DNA of 64,000 bases from the NCBI GenBank assembly GCA_905181865.1, contig CAJIZG010000002.1, forward strand, positions 266,508 through 330,507, read 5' to 3'. Shown piece by piece: positions 28,379 through 36,838 of this stretch. The notes under the pieces were generated by a model that did not search any database, was not told where the DNA came from, and saw nothing but the letters and a program-made list of their open reading frames with translations. The translations under genes were made by a program, and so were the position numbers. The DNA is from Urechidicola croceus (GTDB lineage: Bacteria; Bacteroidota; Bacteroidia; Flavobacteriales; Flavobacteriaceae). Within the stretch, counting starts at the first letter, position 1. The number at the start of each line of letters is the position of its first letter.

Positions 28379-28926
28379 AGCGGTAGGATTTAAATATGAA
28401 AAAAATACGATCTTGCCAAGCCTCAGCCAACTACAGAATGAGCGAAGAAAAAAACAGTGAGTTATTTTTATTTCCTCGGTTTAAAATAGATTCTGAAGAA
28501 AGTGGTGCTGATTTGATATAGAAATTTAAAGGGAATTTAAATTCAGGTACTTGCAACTATTGCAGTAAAATAGTTGAGAATGATATATTTATTGCTATTC
28601 CTGTGAATCAAGATCATTTCTGATCACGATACTACTCCTCATTTTTAAAACGGTTAAATTGAGAAGTTAATTTTTATGTTGGAGACAATAGAAAAAGAAA
28701 GCGAAAATTCAAACTGTAAACCTCAAGAATCAAATTTTATCTGAGCGTTCTGAAAGAATACAAAGTAAAGAATGACATAAAGTTAATGAATAAGAACCAC
28801 GGATTAGTATGATATTATGGACTAAATTTTAGATTTTCTTATCTTAGAACTTTTAGTTATGATTCTAATAAAAGATGGAGGAAAAGAGTCATTGGGCTTT
28901 TTAAGAAATCACTTTAAGAAAGCGAC
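28379..28926. other. gene-poor stretch with an unrecognised degraded ORF
   Basis: About 550 bases. The + strand frame 28396-28623 reads [20 protein letters not shown], later SGADLI*KFKGNLNSGTCNY and CSKIVENDIFIAI, with one internal TAG. The GTCNYCSK element faintly recalls the N-terminal zinc knuckle of HEPN/RES proteins; confidence is low. The rest (28624-28926) shows nothing. Confidence 0.3.
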
Positions 28927-29613
28927 CTACTTCGTTAGTTGATCTAGCACTGTATCTTTATAGGCACGCCCTAGCGGTATTTTGTGATTGTTTTCTAAAT
29001 AGATAAAACTAGAAGATGTTTTAATTATTTTTTGAGTATTGAGTATAAATGATTTCTGAACTCTTAAAAAGCCGAAGTTGTTTAGCTTCTCTTCCCAATA
29101 TTTTAATGATTCTGACGAAATATATTTTTTATCTTTCAAGTAGATATCTGTATAGTCTTCATCAGAATTAATGAATAGTATGGAATCGATATTAATTTTA
29201 AAATGCTCATATCCAGATTTAATAAAAATGTAGGAATTTGAGTTGTTATTATTTTTAGTAATGGTTGTATCTGTAACTTTTGAAACTGCTTTAACAAATC
29301 GCTGAAAAGAAAAAGGTTTTAATAAATAATCGGCAACAGCGAGTTCATAACTTTCTAGGGCATAGTCAGAAAAAGCCGTAGTCAGTATAATTTTTGGAGG
29401 ATTAGAGATTGATTTTAAAAAATCAATTCCAGAAATTTTAGGCAAATGAATATCTAAAAATATGAGGTCAATCTCTGAAAATTTTAAAGTCTCTAGTGCT
29501 AAAATGGCATTTGAATAAACACCAGCCAAATGTAATGAATCAACATCTTCTATGTATTTTTTTAAAATACGCTGCGCAGGTAATTGGTCTTCTATAATAA
29601 TACAATTTATCAT
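28927..29613 (-). CDS. LytTR family response regulator
   Basis: A 228-residue cytoplasmic regulator. The receiver domain (1-120) has the acidic pair IIEDQ near residues 6-10, phospho-acceptor D54 (LIFLDIHLPK), T/S switch ILTTAFS and KPF lysine. The LytTR DNA-binding domain (about 130-228) has FIKSGYEHFKINIDSILFIN and ILNTQKIIKTSSSFIYLEN. It is 1 nt from its sensor kinase, an obvious pair. The divergent outer-membrane protein at 30834 is a plausible target. Confidence 0.92.
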   Translation of the reverse strand: MINCIIIEDQLPAQRILKKYIEDVDSLHLAGVYSNAILALETLKFSEIDLIFLDIHLPKISGIDFLKSISNPPKIILTTAFSDYALESYELAVADYLLKPFSFQRFVKAVSKVTDTTITKNNNNSNSYIFIKSGYEHFKINIDSILFINSDEDYTDIYLKDKKYISSESLKYWEEKLNNFGFLRVQKSFILNTQKIIKTSSSFIYLENNHKIPLGRAYKDTVLDQLTK

Positions 29614-29614
29614 G

Positions 29615-30634
29615 CTAAATTCTTTTTAACTGAATTGATAATTGCACATCATATAAGTTGTTGGCATTTGTTATAGCCAGGTTATAGACATTTGGGTACA
29701 CTAAATCCAAACGTTTCTTTACATTGGCTAGGCCAATACCGTTCGATAGACTTTCAGTATTTGATTGTTCTTGAAATACATTTTTACAACTAAAAAATAG
29801 CACACCATTTGCCTCTAATTTTAAACATATTTCAATGGCTATGTTTTCTGTAAGACTCGAGGAACTATGCTTAATTGCATTCTCAACAAATACCATTAGA
29901 ATAAGGGGGGCAATTTGATATCTGGTGTCATTTATTTCATTCGTGAAATGTATTGAGCCTCTACCTTCAATTTGTAATTCGCCAAGGTGAATAAAGTTCT
30001 GCAGTTGGACAATTTCCTTTTCCAAAAACACATATTCAATTTTGCACTCATAAAGCATATATCGTAAAATAGATGAAAGCGCTAAAATAATTTCTGGAGT
30101 TTTAGGAGATTTTTCAAGGGCATGTGCGTATAAGTTATTCAAGTTGTTGAACAAGAAGTGTGGATTTATTTGCGATTTTAAAAACTCTAATTCACTTTCT
30201 TGAACCATAGCATTTAGTTCATCTAATTGACGTTGTTTTGTGGTCGCTTCCCAAGCTAATTTGAATCCAGCTAAAATAATAATGGGGGGTATTACGTCTA
30301 TTAATGTAAACATAATGTTAGAAAAATGTTTCCCTCTGGTATCAGGAAAAAATATTTTTTCAATAACCAATTCTTCTATCAGAATTACCAATGTAATTAG
30401 GATAATTAAACTTAGAATGAAGAGGGTATATTTTTTTTTATAAACGAATTTAGGGAATAATATATAACTAATTATTACGGCGGATACGGTATAGTTTAGA
30501 AAAAAAGAAATTTCGTGTAGCTCTATTAATGGGGTGTTTTTATCAAAGGAATAAAATAGAAATATGATGATAATGAAAATACCATAGAATAAGAATTCTT
30601 TCTGGTTTGACATTTTATTTTTATATATTTCCAT
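29615..30634 (-). CDS. LytS-type sensor histidine kinase
   Basis: A 339-residue membrane kinase. Four to five hydrophobic segments occupy residues 10-135. The His_kinase domain follows with SQINPHFLFNNLNNLYAHAL (phospho-acceptor His), and an HATPase_c domain has LILMVFVENAIKHSS (N-box) and SNGIGLANVKKRLDLVYP (G-box). There is no separate sensory domain, so the membrane segments probably sense the signal. An alternative start at 30613 (MSNQKEF) would remove seven residues. It is followed after 1 nt by its response regulator. The signal is unknown. Confidence 0.9.
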   Translation of the reverse strand: MEIYKNKMSNQKEFLFYGIFIIIIFLFYSFDKNTPLIELHEISFFLNYTVSAVIISYILFPKFVYKKKYTLFILSLIILITLVILIEELVIEKIFFPDTRGKHFSNIMFTLIDVIPPIIILAGFKLAWEATTKQRQLDELNAMVQESELEFLKSQINPHFLFNNLNNLYAHALEKSPKTPEIILALSSILRYMLYECKIEYVFLEKEIVQLQNFIHLGELQIEGRGSIHFTNEINDTRYQIAPLILMVFVENAIKHSSSSLTENIAIEICLKLEANGVLFFSCKNVFQEQSNTESLSNGIGLANVKKRLDLVYPNVYNLAITNANNLYDVQLSIQLKRI

Positions 30635-30833
30635 GTAACAAATATAATCACAATAGCACTACCAAAAACAATATTTCTTCTAACCAACTCTTTTAATAAG
30701 TTCAATGACATTGGAGTTCGAATATTTTGAAAAGTTGCATTTTAGCGGAATGAATTGGTCGTTGAAGGAATTATATTTTTAAATAAGCGAGAATTGACTT
30801 TAGTTTACAGTAATTTAAAATTTCTATTGAATC

Positions 30834-33212
30834 ATGCAATACACTATTCCTTTAGTATCCTTTTTAATAGGGTTACTTTTTACAAATAGTTTGTTTGCTC
30901 AAGAATTGAGTATTGAGATTACTGGGAAGGTAATTGTTGCTGGTACTGAGGAGCCGATTCCGTTTGCGACAGTTATTGTAAAGGATACAGAATCGAATGA
31001 TCAAATAGCCGGAACTACAACGGATCTAGAAGGAATATTCACAGTTGTTTCAAATACATCAAACGTTTATTTGGAAGTTGCTTTTATAGGGTATATTACC
31101 TTGGTAAAAAAGGATTTGGTTGTTAAAAATGGAGAAGTTAATGTAGGTATGATTTCTTTAGAAGAAGATAGTCAGACACTAGATGAGGTGCAAATACGCG
31201 GTGAAAAATCGACGACTGAATTTAAATTAGATAAACGTGTTTTTAACGTTGGAAGAGATTTGAGTTCTACAGGAATGGGTGCGTTGGAATTGTTAAACAA
31301 TGTACCGTCTGTAAATGTTAGTATTGAAGGGCAAGTGAGTTTGAGAGGTAGTACAGGTGTGCAAATATTAATTAATGGGAAGCCATCTATTATGTCTGAT
31401 GATCCTAGTAGTTCTTTAGGGACGATTACTGCGGAAATGGTTGAGAAAGTTGAGGTAATTACAAATCCATCTGCTAAGTATGATGCGGAAGGAACTTCTG
31501 GAATTATAAATATTGTATTAAAGAAAGACGAAAAGAAAGGCTTGAACGGGTCGGTTTCATTAAACGCAGGAACGCAAAATAATTATAGCACGGGAGTTAG
31601 TTTAAATAAAAGGTCAGAGAAGTTCAATTTGTTCACGCAACTTGGAGTAGGACGAAAATCTAGACCTACAGAAAGCACAAACAGTAATCGAGATTTAGCG
31701 AAGAATACAACAGTGAATAGTTTTGGGACTGAAGACCGTGATGAAATTTATTATAATATTATTTTAGGAACAGACTACCATATCAATGAGTTAAACGTTT
31801 TAACATTGTCTGGGAATTTCGCCTATGAAATAGAAGATCAGCCGTCTTATACTGAATTCAGTTACCTTAACGAAACAAATACTATAATTTCAGAATGGTA
31901 TAGGAGCGAGACTACGGATGCTACAAACCCAAAGTATCAATATGAATTACAGTACAAGAAAGATTTTGAAGACCATAAAGACCACCAACTACTTTTTAGT
32001 ACGTTAGGAACTTTTTTCGGGAAAGATCAGTCTTCAGAATTTGAAGTCGCTCCAACTCTTGGGAGTATTCAATTTGATGATCAGCAGTCGGAAACCGTAT
32101 TTCAAGAAGCTAATTATACATTTAAATTAGATTATACGAAACCATTTTCTGAAAAAGTAACGATGGAAATAGGTTCTCAATACGTACATAATGATGTGGG
32201 GAATGACTATGAAGTTAGGGATTTAGAAAGTGGAGAATGGATTGTAAACCCGAGTCTTACCAATAATTTTGAATATAATCAAAAGGTGCTAGGTGTATAT
32301 GGAACAGGATCTTATACAGTAGGGAGTTGGGGAGTTAAATTAGGAGTACGCGTTGAAAATACTGATTTAACAACGTTTCTTGAAAATACAGGCGAAGAAA
32401 ATGAGCAAAATTACACAGATCTTTTTCCGAGTGCGCATGTGTCTCATAAATTTAGTGAATCTGTTTCTTTACAAGGGGGTTATTCTAAACGAGTATTAAG
32501 ACCAAGATTGTGGGATCTAAACCCTTTTTTTAATCAAAGAAATAATTTTAGTATTAGAGTAGGAAACCCAAATTTAAATCCTGAATATACAGATTCCTAT
32601 GAGTTAACGAGTATTTATATAATAGGAAAGGCATCTATTAATGCAGGAATTTATCATAGGTATACTCTTGATGTTATTGAGCGGGTTACCACTTTTTCTG
32701 AGAACGTAACGGTTACAATGCCAGAAAATTTTGGCACAAATAAAACAACAGGATTTGAATTGAATGCGAAGTATAGCCCGTTAAATTGGTTTTCCTTATT
32801 GGGTGATTATAACTTTAGTTATTTTAATAGGGAAGGAACGTTTGAAGGAAAAATATTTGATTTTACAGGTGAACTTTGGACAACTAGAATGACGGGTAAA
32901 TTCAAACTGCCAAAATCATTTGAAGTAGAATTAACTGGTAATTTTGCCTCAGCGTATCAGACGGTTCAAGCAGAAATATCTCAAAATTTATATGCCGACT
33001 TCGGAATTAGAAAAAAGATTGCCAAAGGTAAGTTGGTCGCTAGTTTAAGTGTGCGAGATTTGTTTAATTCAAGAGTGCGAGAAAGCGTAATCCAAGGGTC
33101 AGATTATTATATTTATAACAAATATAGAAGGGCTCGATTTATAACTTTCGGTTTGAGCTATGGCTTCGGAAAAGGGGAGGCTATGGCCTATGGTGGAGCG
33201 CGTAGAAGATAG
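30834..33212 (+). CDS. outer-membrane beta-barrel protein (TonB-receptor-like, OMP_b-brl_3 type)
   Basis: A 792-residue outer-membrane protein. The signal ends LLFTNSLFA-QELS, then a carboxypeptidase-regulatory-like beta-sandwich (EITGKVIVAGTEEPIPFATV), a plug-like domain with GMGALELLNNVPSVNVSIEG and VTNPSAKYDAEGTSGIINIV, and a barrel to the C-terminus. This matches the outer-membrane beta-barrel family that lacks a standard SusD partner. It is divergent from the LytS/LytR pair, suggesting regulation by it. The substrate is unknown. The C-terminus ends in GGARRR rather than an aromatic strand end, which is common in this family. Confidence 0.85.
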   Translation: MQYTIPLVSFLIGLLFTNSLFAQELSIEITGKVIVAGTEEPIPFATVIVKDTESNDQIAGTTTDLEGIFTVVSNTSNVYLEVAFIGYITLVKKDLVVKNGEVNVGMISLEEDSQTLDEVQIRGEKSTTEFKLDKRVFNVGRDLSSTGMGALELLNNVPSVNVSIEGQVSLRGSTGVQILINGKPSIMSDDPSSSLGTITAEMVEKVEVITNPSAKYDAEGTSGIINIVLKKDEKKGLNGSVSLNAGTQNNYSTGVSLNKRSEKFNLFTQLGVGRKSRPTESTNSNRDLAKNTTVNSFGTEDRDEIYYNIILGTDYHINELNVLTLSGNFAYEIEDQPSYTEFSYLNETNTIISEWYRSETTDATNPKYQYELQYKKDFEDHKDHQLLFSTLGTFFGKDQSSEFEVAPTLGSIQFDDQQSETVFQEANYTFKLDYTKPFSEKVTMEIGSQYVHNDVGNDYEVRDLESGEWIVNPSLTNNFEYNQKVLGVYGTGSYTVGSWGVKLGVRVENTDLTTFLENTGEENEQNYTDLFPSAHVSHKFSESVSLQGGYSKRVLRPRLWDLNPFFNQRNNFSIRVGNPNLNPEYTDSYELTSIYIIGKASINAGIYHRYTLDVIERVTTFSENVTVTMPENFGTNKTTGFELNAKYSPLNWFSLLGDYNFSYFNREGTFEGKIFDFTGELWTTRMTGKFKLPKSFEVELTGNFASAYQTVQAEISQNLYADFGIRKKIAKGKLVASLSVRDLFNSRVRESVIQGSDYYIYNKYRRARFITFGLSYGFGKGEAMAYGGARRR

Positions 33213-33298
33213 GGGTGTAAAACCAAACCTCACAAGTACGATTATATGCCAATATGTTAATTATACGCCTGCTGAGCGGAGACAAAGGGAGCCATTAT

Positions 33299-34180
33299 TT
33301 AGTCTTTGTAGCCAAATCTTTTTAACTGATTCTTATTATTTCTCCAGTCTTTGTTAACTTTTACATACAATTCTAAGTGAATTTTTTTCTGAAAGAATTT
33401 TTGTAGATCTTTTCTGGCTTCAGTTCCTACTCGTTTTAAAGCAGCACCTTTATGTCCGATGATAATTCCTTTCTGAGTATTTCGTTCTACCATAATTACA
33501 GAACGAATTTTGATAATTTTTTCATCTTCAAAAAACTCTTCTGTTTCAATTTCAACAGCATACGGGATTTCCTTTTTATAATGCATCAGAATTTTTTCAC
33601 GGATTGCTTCGTTTACAAAAAAACGTTCAGGTTTATCCGTTAACTGATCCTTTGGATAAAAAGCAGGGGACTCAGGTAATTTTTCTAGTATAGTATTGAA
33701 AACGCCTTCTATATTGAACTTCTCTAAAGCAGAAATTAAAAAGACTTCCGCATTCGGAACTTTTTCTTGCCAATAGGCTAGTTTTTCTTCTACAGCAGCC
33801 TGATCAGCCGTATCAATTTTATTAATTAAAAGTAACACTGGAATTTTAGCATTGGTTATTTTCTTAAAAAATTGTTCATCTTTCAATTCTTTCTCACCCA
33901 TTTCAACCATGTAAATAAGTACATCGGCATCATCAAAAGCTGCTTTCACAAAATCCATCATAGAGGTTTGTAACTCATATGCGGGTTTAATAATTCCAGG
34001 GGTATCTGAAAAGAGGATTTGGAAGTCATCTCCATTCACAATACCTAAAATACGATGTCTTGTGGTCTGTGCTTTGGAAGTGATGATAGATAATCTTTCA
34101 CCAACTAATGCATTCATTAATGTTGATTTTCCAACATTTGGATTTCCAATAATATTAACAAATCCTGCTTTGTGTTTCAT
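33299..34180 (-). CDS. era: GTPase Era
   Basis: A 293-residue cytoplasmic GTPase that binds 16S rRNA in 30S maturation. ATG 34180 gives MKHKAGFVNIIGNPNVGKST (G1). Other motifs are TTRHRI (G2), SDTPGI (G3), NKID (G4) and SALEKFN (G5). The C-terminal KH domain has MVERNTQKGIIIGHKGAALK, then RVGTEARKDLQKFF. Frames upstream of 34180 overlap the promoter at 34199-34229 and are not used. The sequence is complete and typical. It lies beside a truncated initiator tRNA gene, on the opposite strand. Confidence 0.96.
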   Translation of the reverse strand: MKHKAGFVNIIGNPNVGKSTLMNALVGERLSIITSKAQTTRHRILGIVNGDDFQILFSDTPGIIKPAYELQTSMMDFVKAAFDDADVLIYMVEMGEKELKDEQFFKKITNAKIPVLLLINKIDTADQAAVEEKLAYWQEKVPNAEVFLISALEKFNIEGVFNTILEKLPESPAFYPKDQLTDKPERFFVNEAIREKILMHYKKEIPYAVEIETEEFFEDEKIIKIRSVIMVERNTQKGIIIGHKGAALKRVGTEARKDLQKFFQKKIHLELYVKVNKDWRNNKNQLKRFGYKD

Positions 34181-34198
34181 TCTCAATTGTTTGAACTG

Positions 34199-34229
34199 CA
34201 AAGGTACAGTTATAGAAAGCAATGGTCAA
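34199..34229 (-). promoter_or_regulatory. Bacteroidetes-type promoter of era
   Basis: TTG (34229-34227), a 20-nt spacer and TACCTTTG (34206-34199) on the minus strand, 18 nt upstream of ATG 34180. Both boxes match the consensus. Confidence 0.78.
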
Positions 34230-34270
34230 CATTATGGGTGTAAAATACTTCGTTTTTTATTTATAAATGC

Positions 34271-34301
34271 TTTGTGTATTCAATAGTTCGTTGTATCTTT
34301 G
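34271..34301 (+). promoter_or_regulatory. Bacteroidetes-type promoter of the truncated tRNA gene
   Basis: TTTG (34271-34274), exactly 19 nt, then TATCTTTG (34294-34301). This is a perfect match to the consensus, ending 10 nt before the tRNA 5' end. The promoter is intact although the tRNA is not, so transcripts entering the integrative element are possible. Confidence 0.82.
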
Positions 34302-34311
34302 CAGTCCAAAT

Positions 34312-34350
34312 CGCGGGATAGAGCAGCAGGTAGCTCGTCGGGCTCATAAC
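34312..34350 (+). pseudogene. initiator tRNA-fMet, 5' half only (CAT anticodon)
   Basis: The sequence starts CGCGGGATAGAGC, continues through the D-arm (AGCAGGTA) and ends TCGGG-CTCATAA-C, with anticodon CAT at 34345-34347. The unpaired first C and the GGG in the anticodon stem mark an initiator tRNA. The matching CCCGA strand, variable loop, T-arm and acceptor 3' strand are absent. After position 39 the DNA becomes ACTCCTTACC. It cannot fold as a tRNA, and I find no 3' half elsewhere in the window on either strand. An integrase gene lies 110 nt further on, so this is the likely attachment end of the element. Confidence 0.85.
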
Positions 34351-34462
34351 ACTCCTTACCACCTAAATTCACATATTTTTATCGGTTCATTTTCAAGTAG
34401 TTACAAATATATAACCTTATTTGTGTTATACGTGCTACACTCTTGTGTTAGATAAAATACGA

Positions 34463-35699
34463 CTATCCAAAGACTTTAATCTTCATTAGTTTCTCTTCTT
34501 CTACGTTTAATAAAAGTGGATTGATGTAGTGGTTTTCTAATACCTTCATTGAAGTGTGAGATGACAATAATCTGGTGTCACTTCCCATGGTATGAAATAC
34601 CCAAGTAAGGTATGTTTTTCTCAGGTGTTTTAGAGTAAATGGAGTTTCAATACCTGCTGCTTTTCTAAAATGGGTGAACGATCGAGAAACTTTCTCCATG
34701 ATGGTGTTAATTGTATATGTATTCTCAGGATCGATGAGTTTGACATTTTTACCTTTCATTTGATCATATCCCATTTCTTTTAAAAGTGTCATCAGATCCT
34801 CGTTAATAGGGGAGTACTTCTTTGGAGTATTTTTATTTCCTAATCGTTCAACCTTCAGGTTTCTAAATTGAAAGAACTAGCACTCCGTTATTACCTTGGA
34901 TAATATCACTCCATTTTAGACTCAGTACTTCCTCTCTTCTTCCTCCGATAAATAAAAAGAGTTTAAATGCATTAACCATCCAAGTTTCATACACGTAATC
35001 TCTTCTTCCATTGGTTCTTGTGTGTTGAAACGATGACTTTGATTCTACCGCTGCTATAATTTTCTCAAACTCATCTTTGGTTAAAATCAAATTATCACCT
35101 GTAAGCACTTGTTTTCGAATACAATTTTTAAAAGGATTCTTGATGTCTAACTCTTCGATTTCGATCAAGAACTTATAGAAAGAAGTTATACTCGTTAAAA
35201 CCTTGTTGAAGGTTTTGGGGTGAGGGTATTTAATCTCCAATTGTCTGTAGAAAATAGAAACATCATTATTTCTGACATCCCCCGGTTTCATCTTCCTAAG
35301 ATTGTGGTTGTTTTTCAAAGATTTAGCAAAAAGCGTACAATACTTAATTAACTCCTTACGATGTTTATCTGAAACCTCTTTTTTTAAATGAGCATATTGT
35401 GTTTCTCCCTTTAGATATTGGTCAAAATAAACAAGTGCTTCAGCAATATTCATTTTCATTCGATCAGGAACCGTTTCCTCCACACCATTTTCTATTCTCC
35501 TTCTAAATTCAATCCCCTCAATTACAGCATCAGCGTATACTTTTGATTTTAGGAGTTTACTTCGGTGTTTACCAGTAACTCGATCAATAAAACACATCCG
35601 GAACACCTGGTGGTCGATGTGACGACAACTCTTGTTATTTTGTCTACATTTTTTACAGTAGATTTTGATTCCCGAATGTGAATTATTAGGTAATTTCAT
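34463..35699 (-). pseudogene. tyrosine integrase, split by one frameshift
   Basis: Two adjacent frames form one integrase of about 412 residues. The first part (35699-34863) has a zinc-like C-x-x-C-x4-C segment near its start, a SAM-like core-binding domain and FIGGRREEVLSLKWSD with the first catalytic Arg. The second part (34792-34463) has HLRKTYLTW (H-x-x-R), SSHTS and NHYI (His, nucleophile Tyr). At about 34866 one extra T in a short run converts SI-RNLKVERLGNK into a stop. The shift may be real inactivation, a programmed site or a sequencing error. It is coupled to the upstream winged-helix gene (1-nt overlap). Confidence 0.82.
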
Positions 35700-36070
35700 T
35701 ATTTATAAAGTTCCTGAAAGATGGATTCATGCTCCTTATTAGAGCTAATGTCCAGATTAAATTGGTAAGGCACAAATCCAGTATCGAATTCCAAACAATC
35801 ATGGTAAAGAAGTTGATATAGTTCTTTCTGATCACCATAGATTGATTCTAAACGTGGTTGCCATGAATTTGGATATCTTTTCACTAAATCTTCAGCAAAA
35901 GGTCTCCAGGCCTCTTGTTCAACCTGTAAACGAAAAACATATTCCCTACCGTCTTTGTGGATGGGGATGTGATGATCTCTCAGCCACTTTTTGATGGAAC
36001 GATTGTCCTTTCTATTTATGTATTGACCAACTTGATTTAGGTTTATGCGATTAGCAGAGATCATTTTCAT
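35699..36070 (-). CDS. winged-helix, excisionase-like protein
   Basis: A protein of about 123 residues. I prefer the start MKMISANRINLNQVGQYINR at 36070 (or 36064) to the longer frame with a Lys-rich lead from 36112, which lies inside the methyltransferase gene. The first 50 residues (LNQVGQYINRKDNRSIKKWL, then RDHHIPIHKDGREYVFRLQ) look like a MerR/Xis-type helix-turn-helix. The rest is a helical domain I do not recognise. It overlaps the methyltransferase end by 20 nt and the integrase start by 1 nt. An excision directionality factor is a reasonable inference from position. Confidence 0.65.
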   Translation of the reverse strand: MKMISANRINLNQVGQYINRKDNRSIKKWLRDHHIPIHKDGREYVFRLQVEQEAWRPFAEDLVKRYPNSWQPRLESIYGDQKELYQLLYHDCLEFDTGFVPYQFNLDISSNKEHESIFQELYK

Positions 36071-36833
36071 CTTCTTTTTCTTTTCTTTTTTCTTCCACTC
36101 TTTCAACGGCAATGTTATAATGTTCAGTTGTTATTTCACTTCCAATAAAATCACAATAATTTTCGATACAGCTTAGTTGAGTTGTTCCTATACCTGTAAA
36201 AGGATCATAGATCAAACTACCTTCGGGGAAGTAAATATTGATCAATTGATTGCATAAATCTTGTGAATACGACGCTTTTAGTTGGCATTTATATCCATCA
36301 TTATTTTTTGCTTCAATAAAATTCACATAGTTTTTATAAAATTTTTGACCAGTTTTTTCATTAATCTTACTTACTTCTTTATTTGTTTTAAACGTATGTA
36401 ATCTATCTTTTTTGACAAAAATGTAAATAAGTTCAGTCACCCTGCTCAATTTTGTTGATGAAGTTTGAAAAGGTATAGCGTGTGGTTTTTTCCAGCAAAT
36501 AATGTCCGCAATGGTTAAATCCAACTCTTCATGTATTTTGGAAACTAATAACGTTGGAAGTATTGGGTTTTCTTTGGAATACGAAATATTGTAGCAAATC
36601 ACGCCATCATCTTTGATGATCCTTGAGAATTCTTTGAATTCATTAGTTCTAACCTCCAGGTAGTTATTTTGACTTAGTCCGTCTAATTCTGAATATCCAT
36701 TGTTGTAGTAACAGTCGCTTCTCTTAATATTGATATTGTATGGAGGAGAAGTGATTATTCCGTCAATATATTTATCCTCTATCTTAGTAAATGTTTCTTT
36801 ACAATTTTCGTTATATATTATATTTTTTTTCAT
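36051..36833 (-). CDS. site-specific DNA methyltransferase (N4/N6 type)
   Basis: A 260-residue enzyme with catalytic motif TSPPYN (GIITSPPYNINIKRSD) near residue 29 and AdoMet-binding motif DPFTGIGTTQ (LIYDPFTGIGTTQLSCIEN) near residue 214. This order (catalytic motif first) defines the beta class of exocyclic-amino methyltransferases, which methylate adenine N6 or cytosine N4. It has no restriction partner in the window, so it is probably a solitary element-protecting methylase. It starts 5 nt after the polymerase-like gene and overlaps the winged-helix gene. The recognition sequence is unknown. Confidence 0.9.
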   Translation of the reverse strand: MKKNIIYNENCKETFTKIEDKYIDGIITSPPYNINIKRSDCYYNNGYSELDGLSQNNYLEVRTNEFKEFSRIIKDDGVICYNISYSKENPILPTLLVSKIHEELDLTIADIICWKKPHAIPFQTSSTKLSRVTELIYIFVKKDRLHTFKTNKEVSKINEKTGQKFYKNYVNFIEAKNNDGYKCQLKASYSQDLCNQLINIYFPEGSLIYDPFTGIGTTQLSCIENYCDFIGSEITTEHYNIAVERVEEKRKEKEDENDLC

Positions 36834-36838
36834 AATTT

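Noticed and set aside
34312..34350. Functional tRNA gene
   Set aside because: Only the 5' half is present; the acceptor, anticodon 3' strand and T-arm are missing.
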